Shown here piece after piece: positions 16,742 to 25,048 of a DNA stretch of 64,000 bases. The DNA comes from Cohaesibacter intestini (GTDB taxonomy: Bacteria; Pseudomonadota; Alphaproteobacteria; Rhizobiales; Cohaesibacteraceae): positions 1 through 64,000 of the forward strand of contig NZ_QODK01000006.1 of assembly GCF_003324485.1 (NCBI RefSeq), given 5' to 3'. Both the position numbers and the translations under genes were made by a program. Position 1 is the stretch's first letter; each line of letters opens with the position of its first letter. The notes below the pieces were generated by a model. The model had not been told where the DNA came from. It saw only the letters and a program-made list of their open reading frames with translations, and made no database searches.

Positions 16742-17769
16742 AAATCACATCTGCAATTTTAGGACTGGTCACCATTGCTTTGGTCTTTGCTGTCAGTGGG
16801 TCGTTATACACCGTCAGCGAAGTGGAACAGGCCATCGTTACCCAGTTTGGCAAGCCTGTGGGCAAGCCGATTGTCACGGCCGGTTTGAAGATGAAAGTCC
16901 CCTTCATCCAGGAGGTTCATCCTATCGACCGTCGCGTTCTGGAATGGGATGGCAGCCCCTCGGATATGCCCACCAAGGACAAGCTCTATATATCGGTAGA
17001 TCTCTTTGCACGCTGGCGAATTGTCGAACCACTTCAGTATTTTCTGCGCTTGCGGGACGAGCGTAGCGCTCAGTCTCGCCTTGACGACATTCTTGGTAGT
17101 GAGACCCGCAATGCGGTTGCCAAGCATGAGTTAATCGAGATCATTCGAACAACCAAGGATCGAACCCCCTTGCGCGACACGCTCCTGACGGACGAGGAAC
17201 GAGCGCAGGATATCGGCGCACTGGTGCCAATCAGCAAAGGCAGAGCCCTTGTGGAACGACAGATATTTGAGGCTGCAGCGCAGAAAGTTGGTGTCTTCGG
17301 TATTGAGCTTCTTGATATCCGCTTCAAGCGCATCAATTATAACGAAAGCGTTCGGCCAAAGATCTATGACCGCATGATATCCGAGCGACGCCAGATTGCT
17401 GAGCGCTTCCTGTCTGAGGGAAACGGAGAAGCGGCTCGCATTCGAGGTAATCGCGTTAGAGATCTGAACAAGATTCAGTCTGAGGCCTATCGAGCGGTTG
17501 AGGAGATCCGCGGCGTGGCGGATGCGACCGCCGCCAACATCTATGCGAAGGCATACAATACCGATCTCCAAACCATTGAATTCTATGAATTCACCCGCAC
17601 GCTGCAGGCCTACAAAGACATCATTTCCGGAGAAACAACCCTCGTTCTTTCAACGGACAGCGACCTCTTCAAGTTCATCAGAACAATGAAAGCGGCTACT
17701 CTTTCGGAGACAACTCCGTCTTCGACACCCCCCAATGGGGTTCTGGGAACAAAGGGGCAAGATCAATAG
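16738..17769 (+). CDS. hflC: FtsH protease modulator HflC
   Basis: A 343-residue partner of HflK: an N-terminal signal-anchor helix (ITSAILGLVTIALVFAVSGS), the SPFH domain (VEQAIVTQFGKPVGKPIV, IQEVHPIDRRVLEWDG), and the HflC-specific C-terminal helical part (ISERRQIAERFLSEGNGEAA and YEFTRTLQAYKD). The start overlaps the hflK stop (ATGA), so the two are translationally coupled as usual. The C-terminal tail is serine and threonine rich. Confidence 0.93.
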   Translation: MKITSAILGLVTIALVFAVSGSLYTVSEVEQAIVTQFGKPVGKPIVTAGLKMKVPFIQEVHPIDRRVLEWDGSPSDMPTKDKLYISVDLFARWRIVEPLQYFLRLRDERSAQSRLDDILGSETRNAVAKHELIEIIRTTKDRTPLRDTLLTDEERAQDIGALVPISKGRALVERQIFEAAAQKVGVFGIELLDIRFKRINYNESVRPKIYDRMISERRQIAERFLSEGNGEAARIRGNRVRDLNKIQSEAYRAVEEIRGVADATAANIYAKAYNTDLQTIEFYEFTRTLQAYKDIISGETTLVLSTDSDLFKFIRTMKAATLSETTPSSTPPNGVLGTKGQDQ

Positions 17770-17926
17770 CGACGATCTTCTGTTCACAGTCATTTGCCTG
17801 TCAGATGGACATCTCCGTTCTTGAGAATAGTGTTCAGAGTTGCAAGGCGTCCAACTTGGATCAGCAGAAAAAGGTACGGTTTGTATCTCGTCAAAGGAGC
17901 GGACTACTATCGGCTCGGAGGGCCTC

Positions 17927-19789
17927 GTGTATCCAGAAATGTCTAGTCTTTCAGCGGGAAGCTTCCACATTTGGATGACATATGCGTTGGTGATTGTCGC
18001 GATCCTTGGGTTTGCGATTGATCGCATTAAAGCTGAAATAACGGCTCTCGTCCTTTTGATTGCCTTGTTGCTACTGTTTGAACTCATTCCGTTGAGAAGT
18101 GGTGACGGAAAAGTCCTTCTGGATACCAAAGACTTATTGGCGGGATTTGCTAATCCCGCCCTGATCTCCGTACTGGCGCTGCTTGTTCTTGGCAATGGTT
18201 TGTGGAGAACAGGAGCATTGGACTGGGCAATCAAACAGTTGTTTCAACGAACGGGAAGAAGTTACAAGAGTGCGATTTTTATTTGCTTCTTTGTCGTGTT
18301 CATAGCCAGTCCTTTTGTCAATAACACGCCTGTCGTAGTAATCTTTATTCCGATTCTTGAAACCGTGGTTAAGCGGTTTTCTCATTCACCGAACAGAGTC
18401 ATGATGCCATTGTCTTTCATCGCCATTCTGGCAGGCATGACGACATTGGTTGGGTCTTCCACCAACTTACTGGTGTCTGGAACCATGGTGGAATTGGGGC
18501 AGAAGCCACTTGAATTCTTCGGGTTCTTTGTGCCGGGGCTTGTTCTCGCCGGGGTGGGCCTGATGTATCTCTTGATTGCCACCCCTCTTTTGCTACCAAG
18601 GCGATCCTCGCCCGCCCGACGGTTCATATCAGGCAATCATCGAAGATTCATCACACAGTTCACGGTCGGCAACGAAGCGAAGCTGATCGGGGCTCGCATT
18701 TGCTTCAACATTCTGAGAATCCGGGGGGCACGTCTTATTCTTGTACTGAGGGGAGAACAGCGCCTCATTCCGCCCTATCAAGCGCTCGCAATCTGCGAGG
18801 GCGATACCCTTATTGTTATGGGAACACACGATGCTTTGGCTGAAGCCCAGACCAGATTTCCAAAGCTAATGCTTACAACATCAGGCAAGGAGGCTCTTCC
18901 TTCCAGCAAACCGGAAAGCAGGGCTTTTCTCTCAAACAATCAAATTGTCGTCGAGATCATGATTGCTCCAGGCTCACAACTCATTGGCCTCTCTGTTGAA
19001 GAGGCCAATTTTCGCTCTCGTTATGGCTGCCTTGTTCTTGGAGTGGAACAACATTCTCGAATAACCCGCGTTCTAACAGGGAGAACTCTTCTGGAAGGTG
19101 ATGTCCTGGTCGTGCAGGGAGATCATCAATCCGTAGAACGGTTACGGCAACACTCTGGAGTTGTCGTGCTTGATGGCACCGCACGACCTTTGCCCGGCAT
19201 CGGAGCGGCAAAGATGGCGGGAGCAATTTTTGTTGGCGTCGTCCTTCTCAGCGTGTCCGGCATCCTACCAATCGCAGCAGCTGCAGTCTTCGGCGTTATG
19301 CTTATGCTCCTGACCGGAGTGCTGACACTCGACCAAGCAGCGAACTCTCTAGATCGGAAAATTTACTTGATGGTGGGAGCTTCATTGGCTCTTGGCTTGG
19401 CCATGCTAAAAAGCGGTGCAGCCGCTTATCTTGCTGATGGTGTCATCGGATTGATTGGAAACGCCGGGCCTGCCGTCATCCTTTCGATGTTGTTTCTCCT
19501 GGTAGCTATTCTCACGAATGTGCTATCCAATAACGCGACAGCAATCTTGTTCACACCAGTATCCATAGAGTTGGCGACTGGACTAGACGCGGATCCATTG
19601 CCATTCGCATTGGCCGTTTTGTTTGGAGCAAACTGTTCATTCGCAACGCCTATAGGCTACCAGACTAATCTACTTGTTATGGGGCCAGGATATTATCATT
19701 TTAGCGATTTTGCGCGTGTGGGATTGCCACTAATTGTCATTTTATGGGCAACCTTCAGCATATTTATGCCATGGTTCTATGGATTGTAG
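17927..19789 (+). CDS. SLC13/DASS-type permease with internal RCK_C domains
   Basis: A 620-residue inner-membrane transporter of the divalent anion:Na+ symporter/ArsB-like superfamily. The N-terminal helices include PFVNNTPVVVIFIPILE and the hairpin signature GMTTLVGSSTNLLVSG. Two TrkA-C/RCK_C regulatory domains sit in the middle (around residues 230-400). The C-terminal helices repeat the fold with TNVLSNNATAILFTPVS and SFATPIGYQTNLLVMGPG. The GTG at 17927 has GGAGGG four bases upstream; the ATG at 17939 is the alternative. The substrate cannot be told from sequence (sulphate, citrate or dicarboxylates in relatives). It lies 157 bases after hflC. Confidence 0.8.
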   Translation: MYPEMSSLSAGSFHIWMTYALVIVAILGFAIDRIKAEITALVLLIALLLLFELIPLRSGDGKVLLDTKDLLAGFANPALISVLALLVLGNGLWRTGALDWAIKQLFQRTGRSYKSAIFICFFVVFIASPFVNNTPVVVIFIPILETVVKRFSHSPNRVMMPLSFIAILAGMTTLVGSSTNLLVSGTMVELGQKPLEFFGFFVPGLVLAGVGLMYLLIATPLLLPRRSSPARRFISGNHRRFITQFTVGNEAKLIGARICFNILRIRGARLILVLRGEQRLIPPYQALAICEGDTLIVMGTHDALAEAQTRFPKLMLTTSGKEALPSSKPESRAFLSNNQIVVEIMIAPGSQLIGLSVEEANFRSRYGCLVLGVEQHSRITRVLTGRTLLEGDVLVVQGDHQSVERLRQHSGVVVLDGTARPLPGIGAAKMAGAIFVGVVLLSVSGILPIAAAAVFGVMLMLLTGVLTLDQAANSLDRKIYLMVGASLALGLAMLKSGAAAYLADGVIGLIGNAGPAVILSMLFLLVAILTNVLSNNATAILFTPVSIELATGLDADPLPFALAVLFGANCSFATPIGYQTNLLVMGPGYYHFSDFARVGLPLIVILWATFSIFMPWFYGL

Positions 19790-19876
19790 CCCCCACTGAA
19801 TGAGCAATTCAGCGTAGACAATGAAAAGCCCTGTTTCCTTTCCCTCCAAAATTTCTTTTTGGGTGGCCTCAATCCA

Positions 19877-20104
19877 TTAGGTGTTATATCCCGCCGTTTT
19901 AAGCTTGGTTATAAGCCCTTTGGCGTATGTGGTGGCGCGTAGGTCTAGTGGGCACTCTTGCGCAAGTTGAAAGCCATACTCTCCCGCCGCAGCTGTTTTT
20001 GTGATGATCTCGGCTACCCTGTTGCCGTCAAAAACCGCTTTGGCGATTTTTTCCCGCTTATCTTCGGCCAGCTTTAGGGATTTATTGGCAGGGGTGAACT
20101 TCAT
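19877..20104 (-). CDS. Small hypothetical protein coupled to integrase remnant
   Basis: A 75-residue basic, helical protein (LAEDKREKIAKAVFDGNRVA and ITKLKTAGYNT). Its ATG overlaps the TGA of the recombinase fragment upstream (ATGA), so it was probably translated with an integrase gene. I know no function. It could be an excision or integration accessory factor; that is inference from the overlap alone. Confidence 0.5.
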   Translation of the reverse strand: MKFTPANKSLKLAEDKREKIAKAVFDGNRVAEIITKTAAAGEYGFQLAQECPLDLRATTYAKGLITKLKTAGYNT

Positions 20105-20163
20105 GCGAGGTAGTCTTTCGTTACGTCAATTCTGTTGTGTCCCAGCTCATTAGAGAGGGTCAG
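20101..20163 (-). pseudogene. C-terminal remnant of a tyrosine recombinase (integrase)
   Basis: Translating the minus strand gives SNELGHNRIDVTKDYLA and then a stop. This is the conserved end of a phage-type integrase: the LGH motif and the tyrosine nucleophile (DYL). An in-frame stop lies 20 codons upstream and nothing recognisable precedes it, so only the tail of the gene survives. It marks the left part of the accessory island and sits about 160 bases before the HEPN/Toprim gene, which points away from it. Confidence 0.65.
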
Positions 20164-20324
20164 TCATGCCGCCCTATCTAAGCGCCGCTTCACCAAGGTC
20201 CTCAACGCGCGGTTAGTGACATTTTGAGATTATGGGGTACAACTGCCCACACACTCTCAACGCATGGTACGATACAGATGCGCTGAAATTAAGTAGTGAC
20301 ATGTTTTGGGGAAAACTTCGACTG

Positions 20325-21611
20325 ATGGGAACCGAGATTCAACTTACAATAGCTGGTGTATCTTTATCCTACGCCAAGAACCACATAGGTGTAGACTTCG
20401 GCTTTCTGTTCCAGGACGGTGACACAGCGCGCCGAAAGTTGGATGGGATCAACTACGAGTATTACGAAGATCACCCTGAAGAGGCCGCAGATCTCGATGA
20501 GTTCGAGGAAGTGTTTGCCCGGCCTCTATCGCGTGTATTGCCCCGCCTGCATCTTTTGGGGTTTACGATCGAGACGGCACGCGCTGAGTACGAAGCGGTA
20601 ATAGCCGAAGCACAGGAAATCGACTCCTACAGAACCCCTCCGGAAGAGCCTAACCTTCTGACCTTTGACGAATATTGTTGTCTGGCCTGTCGCTATCCGT
20701 TATCGACCCTCAACGATGGAGCCGAATTTGACGACGACGAAAGGGCCAAAGGAAAGCTGGTATCCGACGAGGATTTCCAACGTCTACCTTGGACGGAAAA
20801 CTCCAATACGTTTTGGTCCGAGACAAGCTATTTCGGCGCGAAAGTAGCTATTCTCAGTGCATCGTCGATGCTTCTGGTTTTTGCCCTCAATCCCGCCAAT
20901 CTAAGTGTCGATGTCGTCTGGGAGTTTGGTCCGCTGGTCCATTCAGGTTGGGAGCCTCGCAACCTCTTTCAACCCGGTGCAAGGCGGAATCAAAAAGTTC
21001 TAGTCGCTACCGAGGGCGCATCGGATGCTCGGATCATAAAACGCGCCCTCGACATCTTGCGCGCTGATGTCGCTGACTTTTTCAGTTTCGTAGACGTCGA
21101 CGAGCGGCACCATTTTTGGGGAACGGGCAACCTCGTCAAATTTGCAGAAGGGCTTCTCCGCATCGACATACACAACAAAGTGCTCTTCGTTTTCGATAAT
21201 GATGCGGAAGGCGTGGATGCCTATAAGAAGCTCGATGCTCTCAACCTACCACCTAATATGCGATCAATGTTGCTGCCCAAACTCGATGAATTCCGACAGT
21301 TTCCAGCGCTTGGTCCAGAGGGTATTAATATTACCGACATCAACGGGCGAGCGGCGGCGATCGAGTGCTATCTCGATCTGAATTTGCCTAATCGGCCGCC
21401 TGCGCAAGTTCGCTGGAGCAACTATAAAAAAGATATTGATGCTTGGCACGGAGCCTTAGAGTTCAAAGAAACTTACCAGAGGCACTTTGACAAGCAGCCA
21501 TCCGAGGCACTTAGAGAGGGTCCGTACGAAACGTTAAAATTACTAAAATTGCTGGACTCCTTGATCGCCGAGGCTGCGTTGCTAATACCCTCCGTAAGCG
21601 AAGTCATCTAA
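20325..21611 (+). CDS. HEPN/Toprim-associated domain protein (putative defence nuclease)
   Basis: A 428-residue protein. The N-terminus (MGTEIQLTIAGVSLSYAKNH then FLFQDGD) matches the domain named HEPN/Toprim N-terminal. The C-terminal half is a Toprim nuclease or primase-type domain: the glutamate motif VATEGASDARIIKRAL (E about 230) and the metal-binding DxD in VFDNDAEG (D291, D293). Family members typically begin MG, which decides the start at 20325 over an upstream in-frame ATG at 20232. It is convergent with the SIR2-HerA operon (264 bases between stops), has its own promoter and is probably an independent anti-phage or toxin-like module; that role is inference from family and context. 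Confidence 0.75.
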   Translation: MGTEIQLTIAGVSLSYAKNHIGVDFGFLFQDGDTARRKLDGINYEYYEDHPEEAADLDEFEEVFARPLSRVLPRLHLLGFTIETARAEYEAVIAEAQEIDSYRTPPEEPNLLTFDEYCCLACRYPLSTLNDGAEFDDDERAKGKLVSDEDFQRLPWTENSNTFWSETSYFGAKVAILSASSMLLVFALNPANLSVDVVWEFGPLVHSGWEPRNLFQPGARRNQKVLVATEGASDARIIKRALDILRADVADFFSFVDVDERHHFWGTGNLVKFAEGLLRIDIHNKVLFVFDNDAEGVDAYKKLDALNLPPNMRSMLLPKLDEFRQFPALGPEGINITDINGRAAAIECYLDLNLPNRPPAQVRWSNYKKDIDAWHGALEFKETYQRHFDKQPSEALREGPYETLKLLKLLDSLIAEAALLIPSVSEVI

Positions 21612-21875
21612 GTAAATCGAAGACCCGTTCTCGGGAAGTGTTTGCTGTTGCGAAAGGCCCCTACATTTTTAATGTCTTGATTGGGCTCGGAGAGGTCTGG
21701 TGCAATGCGTCATCACCGGAACACACTCATCCAGGCTCGCGTTTAGCAATGGCGGCCCATTCTTGCAGTTCGTCCAGACTTCACTCGATTGCCGCTATCA
21801 GTTTGCTGCCAATGTTCCCGAAGCGTCCCATGGAAACAGCTTGTATTGCTCAGTAATTTCCCAATTAGTGCAGCC

Positions 21876-23618
21876 TCAAGACGAGCTTTGCTTGCGCCAA
21901 GAGCGAATAGCAATCTGGGTATCAGACTTTGGAGTTTCTTCATTCCAGCGATCCCAGAAGGCTACGGTTTGGCTATCTGGTTTCATATTTGGCTCAGCAA
22001 TACGAATTCGCGTAGGCAGCAGGCTAGCATCGCCAACAACGAGTGCTTCGCCGATATCCAAGACGGGCAATAGGTCCCCGAAGCTTCCGAGGCTATCTGG
22101 TAAAAGGCGCTTGATGACGCTTTGATCGTCGCCGTTGGTCAGGCGCATAGCGACCACGTTATTACACTGGCTGAGGACGGTTCGGTTCACTTCTGAAGGT
22201 CGCTGACTGATTACAACCAGCCCAATCCCGTACTTTCGGCCCTCTTTGGCAATCCGTTCAAATATCTCAACAGCAACTGCGTCAGAACTGTCCGCCTGCA
22301 TACGCTCTGGGATGTACAGGTGGGCCTCGTCACACATGATTGCGATTGGATGGCGCTTTTCTGATTTTGTCCAAAGGCTCGTTGAGAAGACAATCTGAGC
22401 CAAAAGGCTCACCATCAGCGGCAGCACATCAGATGGCACCTCTGAAAAGTCGATGATTTTGATGCCGCCTTGATTGTTGTGTTGTGCGCCACGACCTGCG
22501 GAGATGGCGTGGACCATCCTCTCGAGCCAAGCCATGTCCATACATTCAGGTGGAGGCTGGAACAGGAAAGCTAGGCGGCGGTCATGCCTTTTGGCTTCCA
22601 GACGACCGATCAGCCGGCTGAGCTTGCCGTAGTATGGGCCCTGCTTATCTGCCCGAGCTCCGGGTACCATTTCTTCATCCAGTTGCTGAAGCTTCTTTAG
22701 GACGTCATTGATATCGAAGGGCACCGGACTGTCGATCGTGAAGTTTTCAAGGACATCTTTGTGCACGACTGGGTCAAGTGAACTCTTTTTCGCGTCAACG
22801 ATGGTACGAGTCATGATCATTGACTGGTTCGGCGCATTCTGATCACTTCGGTCTACAAACATCGACAGTAAGGCTTCATAGCCCAGCAACCAGTATGGCA
22901 AGTGCAAGACTCCGTCTGCCAAACCACGAGCATGTTCTATGTCTGATGGTCCGGCGATCCGAAGGTGCCTAAAGGCTTCGCCTTTTAGCGGGCGATATTC
23001 GCCATGAATATCGAATAAGACGGCATTCGCTTGCGGCAATTCGGCTATCTGATCGAGCAGCCGAGCTGTTGTCCAAGACTTACCAGAGCCAGTGCTTCCA
23101 ACTATGACCGCGTGGCGCTGAAAAAGTTTGTTCCCATTGAGATAGGCAGTAGCTTCTTCATCCAACGTGAAATGACCCAAGGATAACTTCGGGCCGTCTG
23201 TGTTTACATCGGAGATAACTTGCATAAATTTAGTAAGCCGTTCACCTTCCAAAGAAAAACAGTTTGCGTCGATTTCAGGAACGGTCTCAAGGGTGCGGCG
23301 AAACACATTCGCAGCACTACCGACCCGGTCGAGTAGTGTGCCGATGAGGGTAATTTTTACGAGGTTATTCTCGTTTGGTACAAGGCCTTCATCGTCAGGA
23401 TCGGCCTCCACCAGTTCGCGCGTATCTGGCTTCCTTGTTATCTTCACGACAATACCAATCAGGTGCTGGCCAGGCTTGCTGCTTTGGAGAACGACCAGCC
23501 GGTTGACTTGGAGACGCTTGAGCCGATCTAGGTCATCGACGCGAATAGTGACGGCAGCAGTGTCGACTGAAATGACGCTTCCGAGAGCTTCTATGTCGGC
23601 GAAATCAAAAATAGACAT
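21876..23618 (-). CDS. herA: HerA-family ATPase/helicase of a SIR2-HerA defence pair
   Basis: A 580-residue FtsK/HerA-superfamily DNA translocase. The N-terminal HerA barrel (about 1-100) is followed by the RecA-like core with Walker A GSTGSGKSWT (about 174-183), DIHGEYRPL, Walker B IAIMCDEAHLYIPE (about 425-438) and the sensor/arginine region VVISQRPSEVNRTVLSQCNN. HerA proteins assemble as hexamers. The start at 23618 is 9 bases after the stop of the SIR2 gene, so the two form an operon. SIR2-HerA pairs are known anti-phage systems in which the complex depletes NAD+ and can act on DNA. Function here is by homology and gene order. Confidence 0.88.
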   Translation of the reverse strand: MSIFDFADIEALGSVISVDTAAVTIRVDDLDRLKRLQVNRLVVLQSSKPGQHLIGIVVKITRKPDTRELVEADPDDEGLVPNENNLVKITLIGTLLDRVGSAANVFRRTLETVPEIDANCFSLEGERLTKFMQVISDVNTDGPKLSLGHFTLDEEATAYLNGNKLFQRHAVIVGSTGSGKSWTTARLLDQIAELPQANAVLFDIHGEYRPLKGEAFRHLRIAGPSDIEHARGLADGVLHLPYWLLGYEALLSMFVDRSDQNAPNQSMIMTRTIVDAKKSSLDPVVHKDVLENFTIDSPVPFDINDVLKKLQQLDEEMVPGARADKQGPYYGKLSRLIGRLEAKRHDRRLAFLFQPPPECMDMAWLERMVHAISAGRGAQHNNQGGIKIIDFSEVPSDVLPLMVSLLAQIVFSTSLWTKSEKRHPIAIMCDEAHLYIPERMQADSSDAVAVEIFERIAKEGRKYGIGLVVISQRPSEVNRTVLSQCNNVVAMRLTNGDDQSVIKRLLPDSLGSFGDLLPVLDIGEALVVGDASLLPTRIRIAEPNMKPDSQTVAFWDRWNEETPKSDTQIAIRSWRKQSSS

Positions 23619-23627
23619 ATGGAATAC

Positions 23628-24650
23628 CTAAAGGACTAAGTTGTTGAAGCCGTCGATTGACCAAAGATCTGGTGTCGTGACATCGACACCTTCCGGAGCA
23701 GTGGGCGAGTAAACTCTGCTCCCGATTCCAGATCGTTCGATCCCCAAGTAGTTCGTGCCCGCCTTGCTTTTCAGGAAGTCTTTGGCCTCTTCCGTCAGGG
23801 TTCGGGCCAGTACCACTGTTGGGACGTTCCGTTCCCGGCATCTCTCGATGATTTTGGGGTGGATGTGCTGATCTCGAAACCCAAAACCCACACAAAGGAA
23901 GGCGGAAGCGTTCTTCAGTGCAGCATCGGCCCCATTAATGGTTGTCCTAAATGGGTCCTCGTAGGTCTTTTCGTATTTGTTCAAGCCTGGCGTTACGATC
24001 AGGGGCGTGTAGTGATCTTTGGATGGCAGCTCGAACACTGGCAACCCTACAGTTCTGTCGTCTGCGGTGCGGAACCAGTCAAGAGACCCATGGATTTTCC
24101 AAATCTTTACTACACGGGCAGCCTTAGATCCGTGCATCATTCTCAAGCGGCCCGTACTTTCCCACGTCTGAATGTACCCCGGCGCGAAGCCCGTTTGAAA
24201 CAAAACATTCTTGGAGTTGCAGGCAAACTCGGCAACGCGATCATAATTCGTCGTAACCACGTGTACCTCGCTGTGGGTACTGCTGAACATCCTGACCAAT
24301 AGTCTTCCCAAAGAGAAGTCGCCATTTGAGGCGGCGTCCTCCAAAAGCCTCTTGTCTTTTTCGTTTACGCAACGCCAAGTAAGACCTACAATTTTTGACA
24401 ACAGCGATGCAGGCAGTGTCTTTCCTTCCAAGGCCGCTTCAAGGTGATCGCCGCTGGCCAGCGCTGTTTTGACCAGCAGCCACGCGTCACTTTCAGCTTT
24501 ACCGTAGGTCTCCAAATTTTTGCAAAGGTAAGTGCTCAGGTCACCCATACTTGGGAGACCGTGAGGCATCGATGCCCCGCTGCCAAGAACGATTGTAGGG
24601 CAACCTTCAAAACAGGACTGGGCGGTCTTAGCAATCTGTTCTTCCGTCAC
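23628..24650 (-). CDS. sir2: SIR2-domain protein of a SIR2-HerA defence pair
   Basis: A 340-residue sirtuin-fold protein. NAD-binding motifs are visible: VLGSGASMPHG (about 21-31), TTNYDRV (about 133-139), the catalytic histidine in WKIHGSLDWF (H about 187), and CVGFGFRDQHI near the C-terminus. Stand-alone SIR2 proteins like this act as NADases in abortive-infection defence, rather than as deacetylases. The start is a GTG. It is the first gene of the operon with the HerA ATPase 9 bases downstream. The 398 bases upstream carry no gene and should hold the promoter. Confidence 0.87.
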   Translation of the reverse strand: MTEEQIAKTAQSCFEGCPTIVLGSGASMPHGLPSMGDLSTYLCKNLETYGKAESDAWLLVKTALASGDHLEAALEGKTLPASLLSKIVGLTWRCVNEKDKRLLEDAASNGDFSLGRLLVRMFSSTHSEVHVVTTNYDRVAEFACNSKNVLFQTGFAPGYIQTWESTGRLRMMHGSKAARVVKIWKIHGSLDWFRTADDRTVGLPVFELPSKDHYTPLIVTPGLNKYEKTYEDPFRTTINGADAALKNASAFLCVGFGFRDQHIHPKIIERCRERNVPTVVLARTLTEEAKDFLKSKAGTNYLGIERSGIGSRVYSPTAPEGVDVTTPDLWSIDGFNNLVL

Positions 24651-25048
24651 GCGCAGTTATTTCCCCATAACCGTGTAGAATGGAATCGGACTTTCATCAC
24701 TGTATTCAACAATCAGAGATTGGAAAGTGATCTTTTGACCAACTCTACCGGGGAAGGGGTATGTTTTTTTGAAACGTCGGATAGAACATCTTTGGACTGG
24801 CAAGACGCAACCTGCTCTTTTCTATCCCAACAGACTTTCGTGCATTCTGCAGAAAATTTCCGCTTTCTGCCCGAACGAGCCGTGATAGCCAGGACGAGCT
24901 TCGATACCCCTTGAATGTCAGCTCTTGCCTGCAGCATCGAGGATTGTGCACGTGCAGGAAATGTCGGCAATCCGCCCTGATTGCCAGATATGCATTCAGT
25001 GGGCATAAAATTTCGGCGTCGCAGCGAATGGCAAAAAAGTCCGAATTC
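24651..25048. other. Intergenic region upstream of SIR2-HerA
   Basis: No supported gene. The open frames on both strands have no ribosome binding site or recognisable motif. It must contain the promoter of the SIR2-HerA operon near its left end. The right end borders the IS1182-type insertion. Confidence 0.4.
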
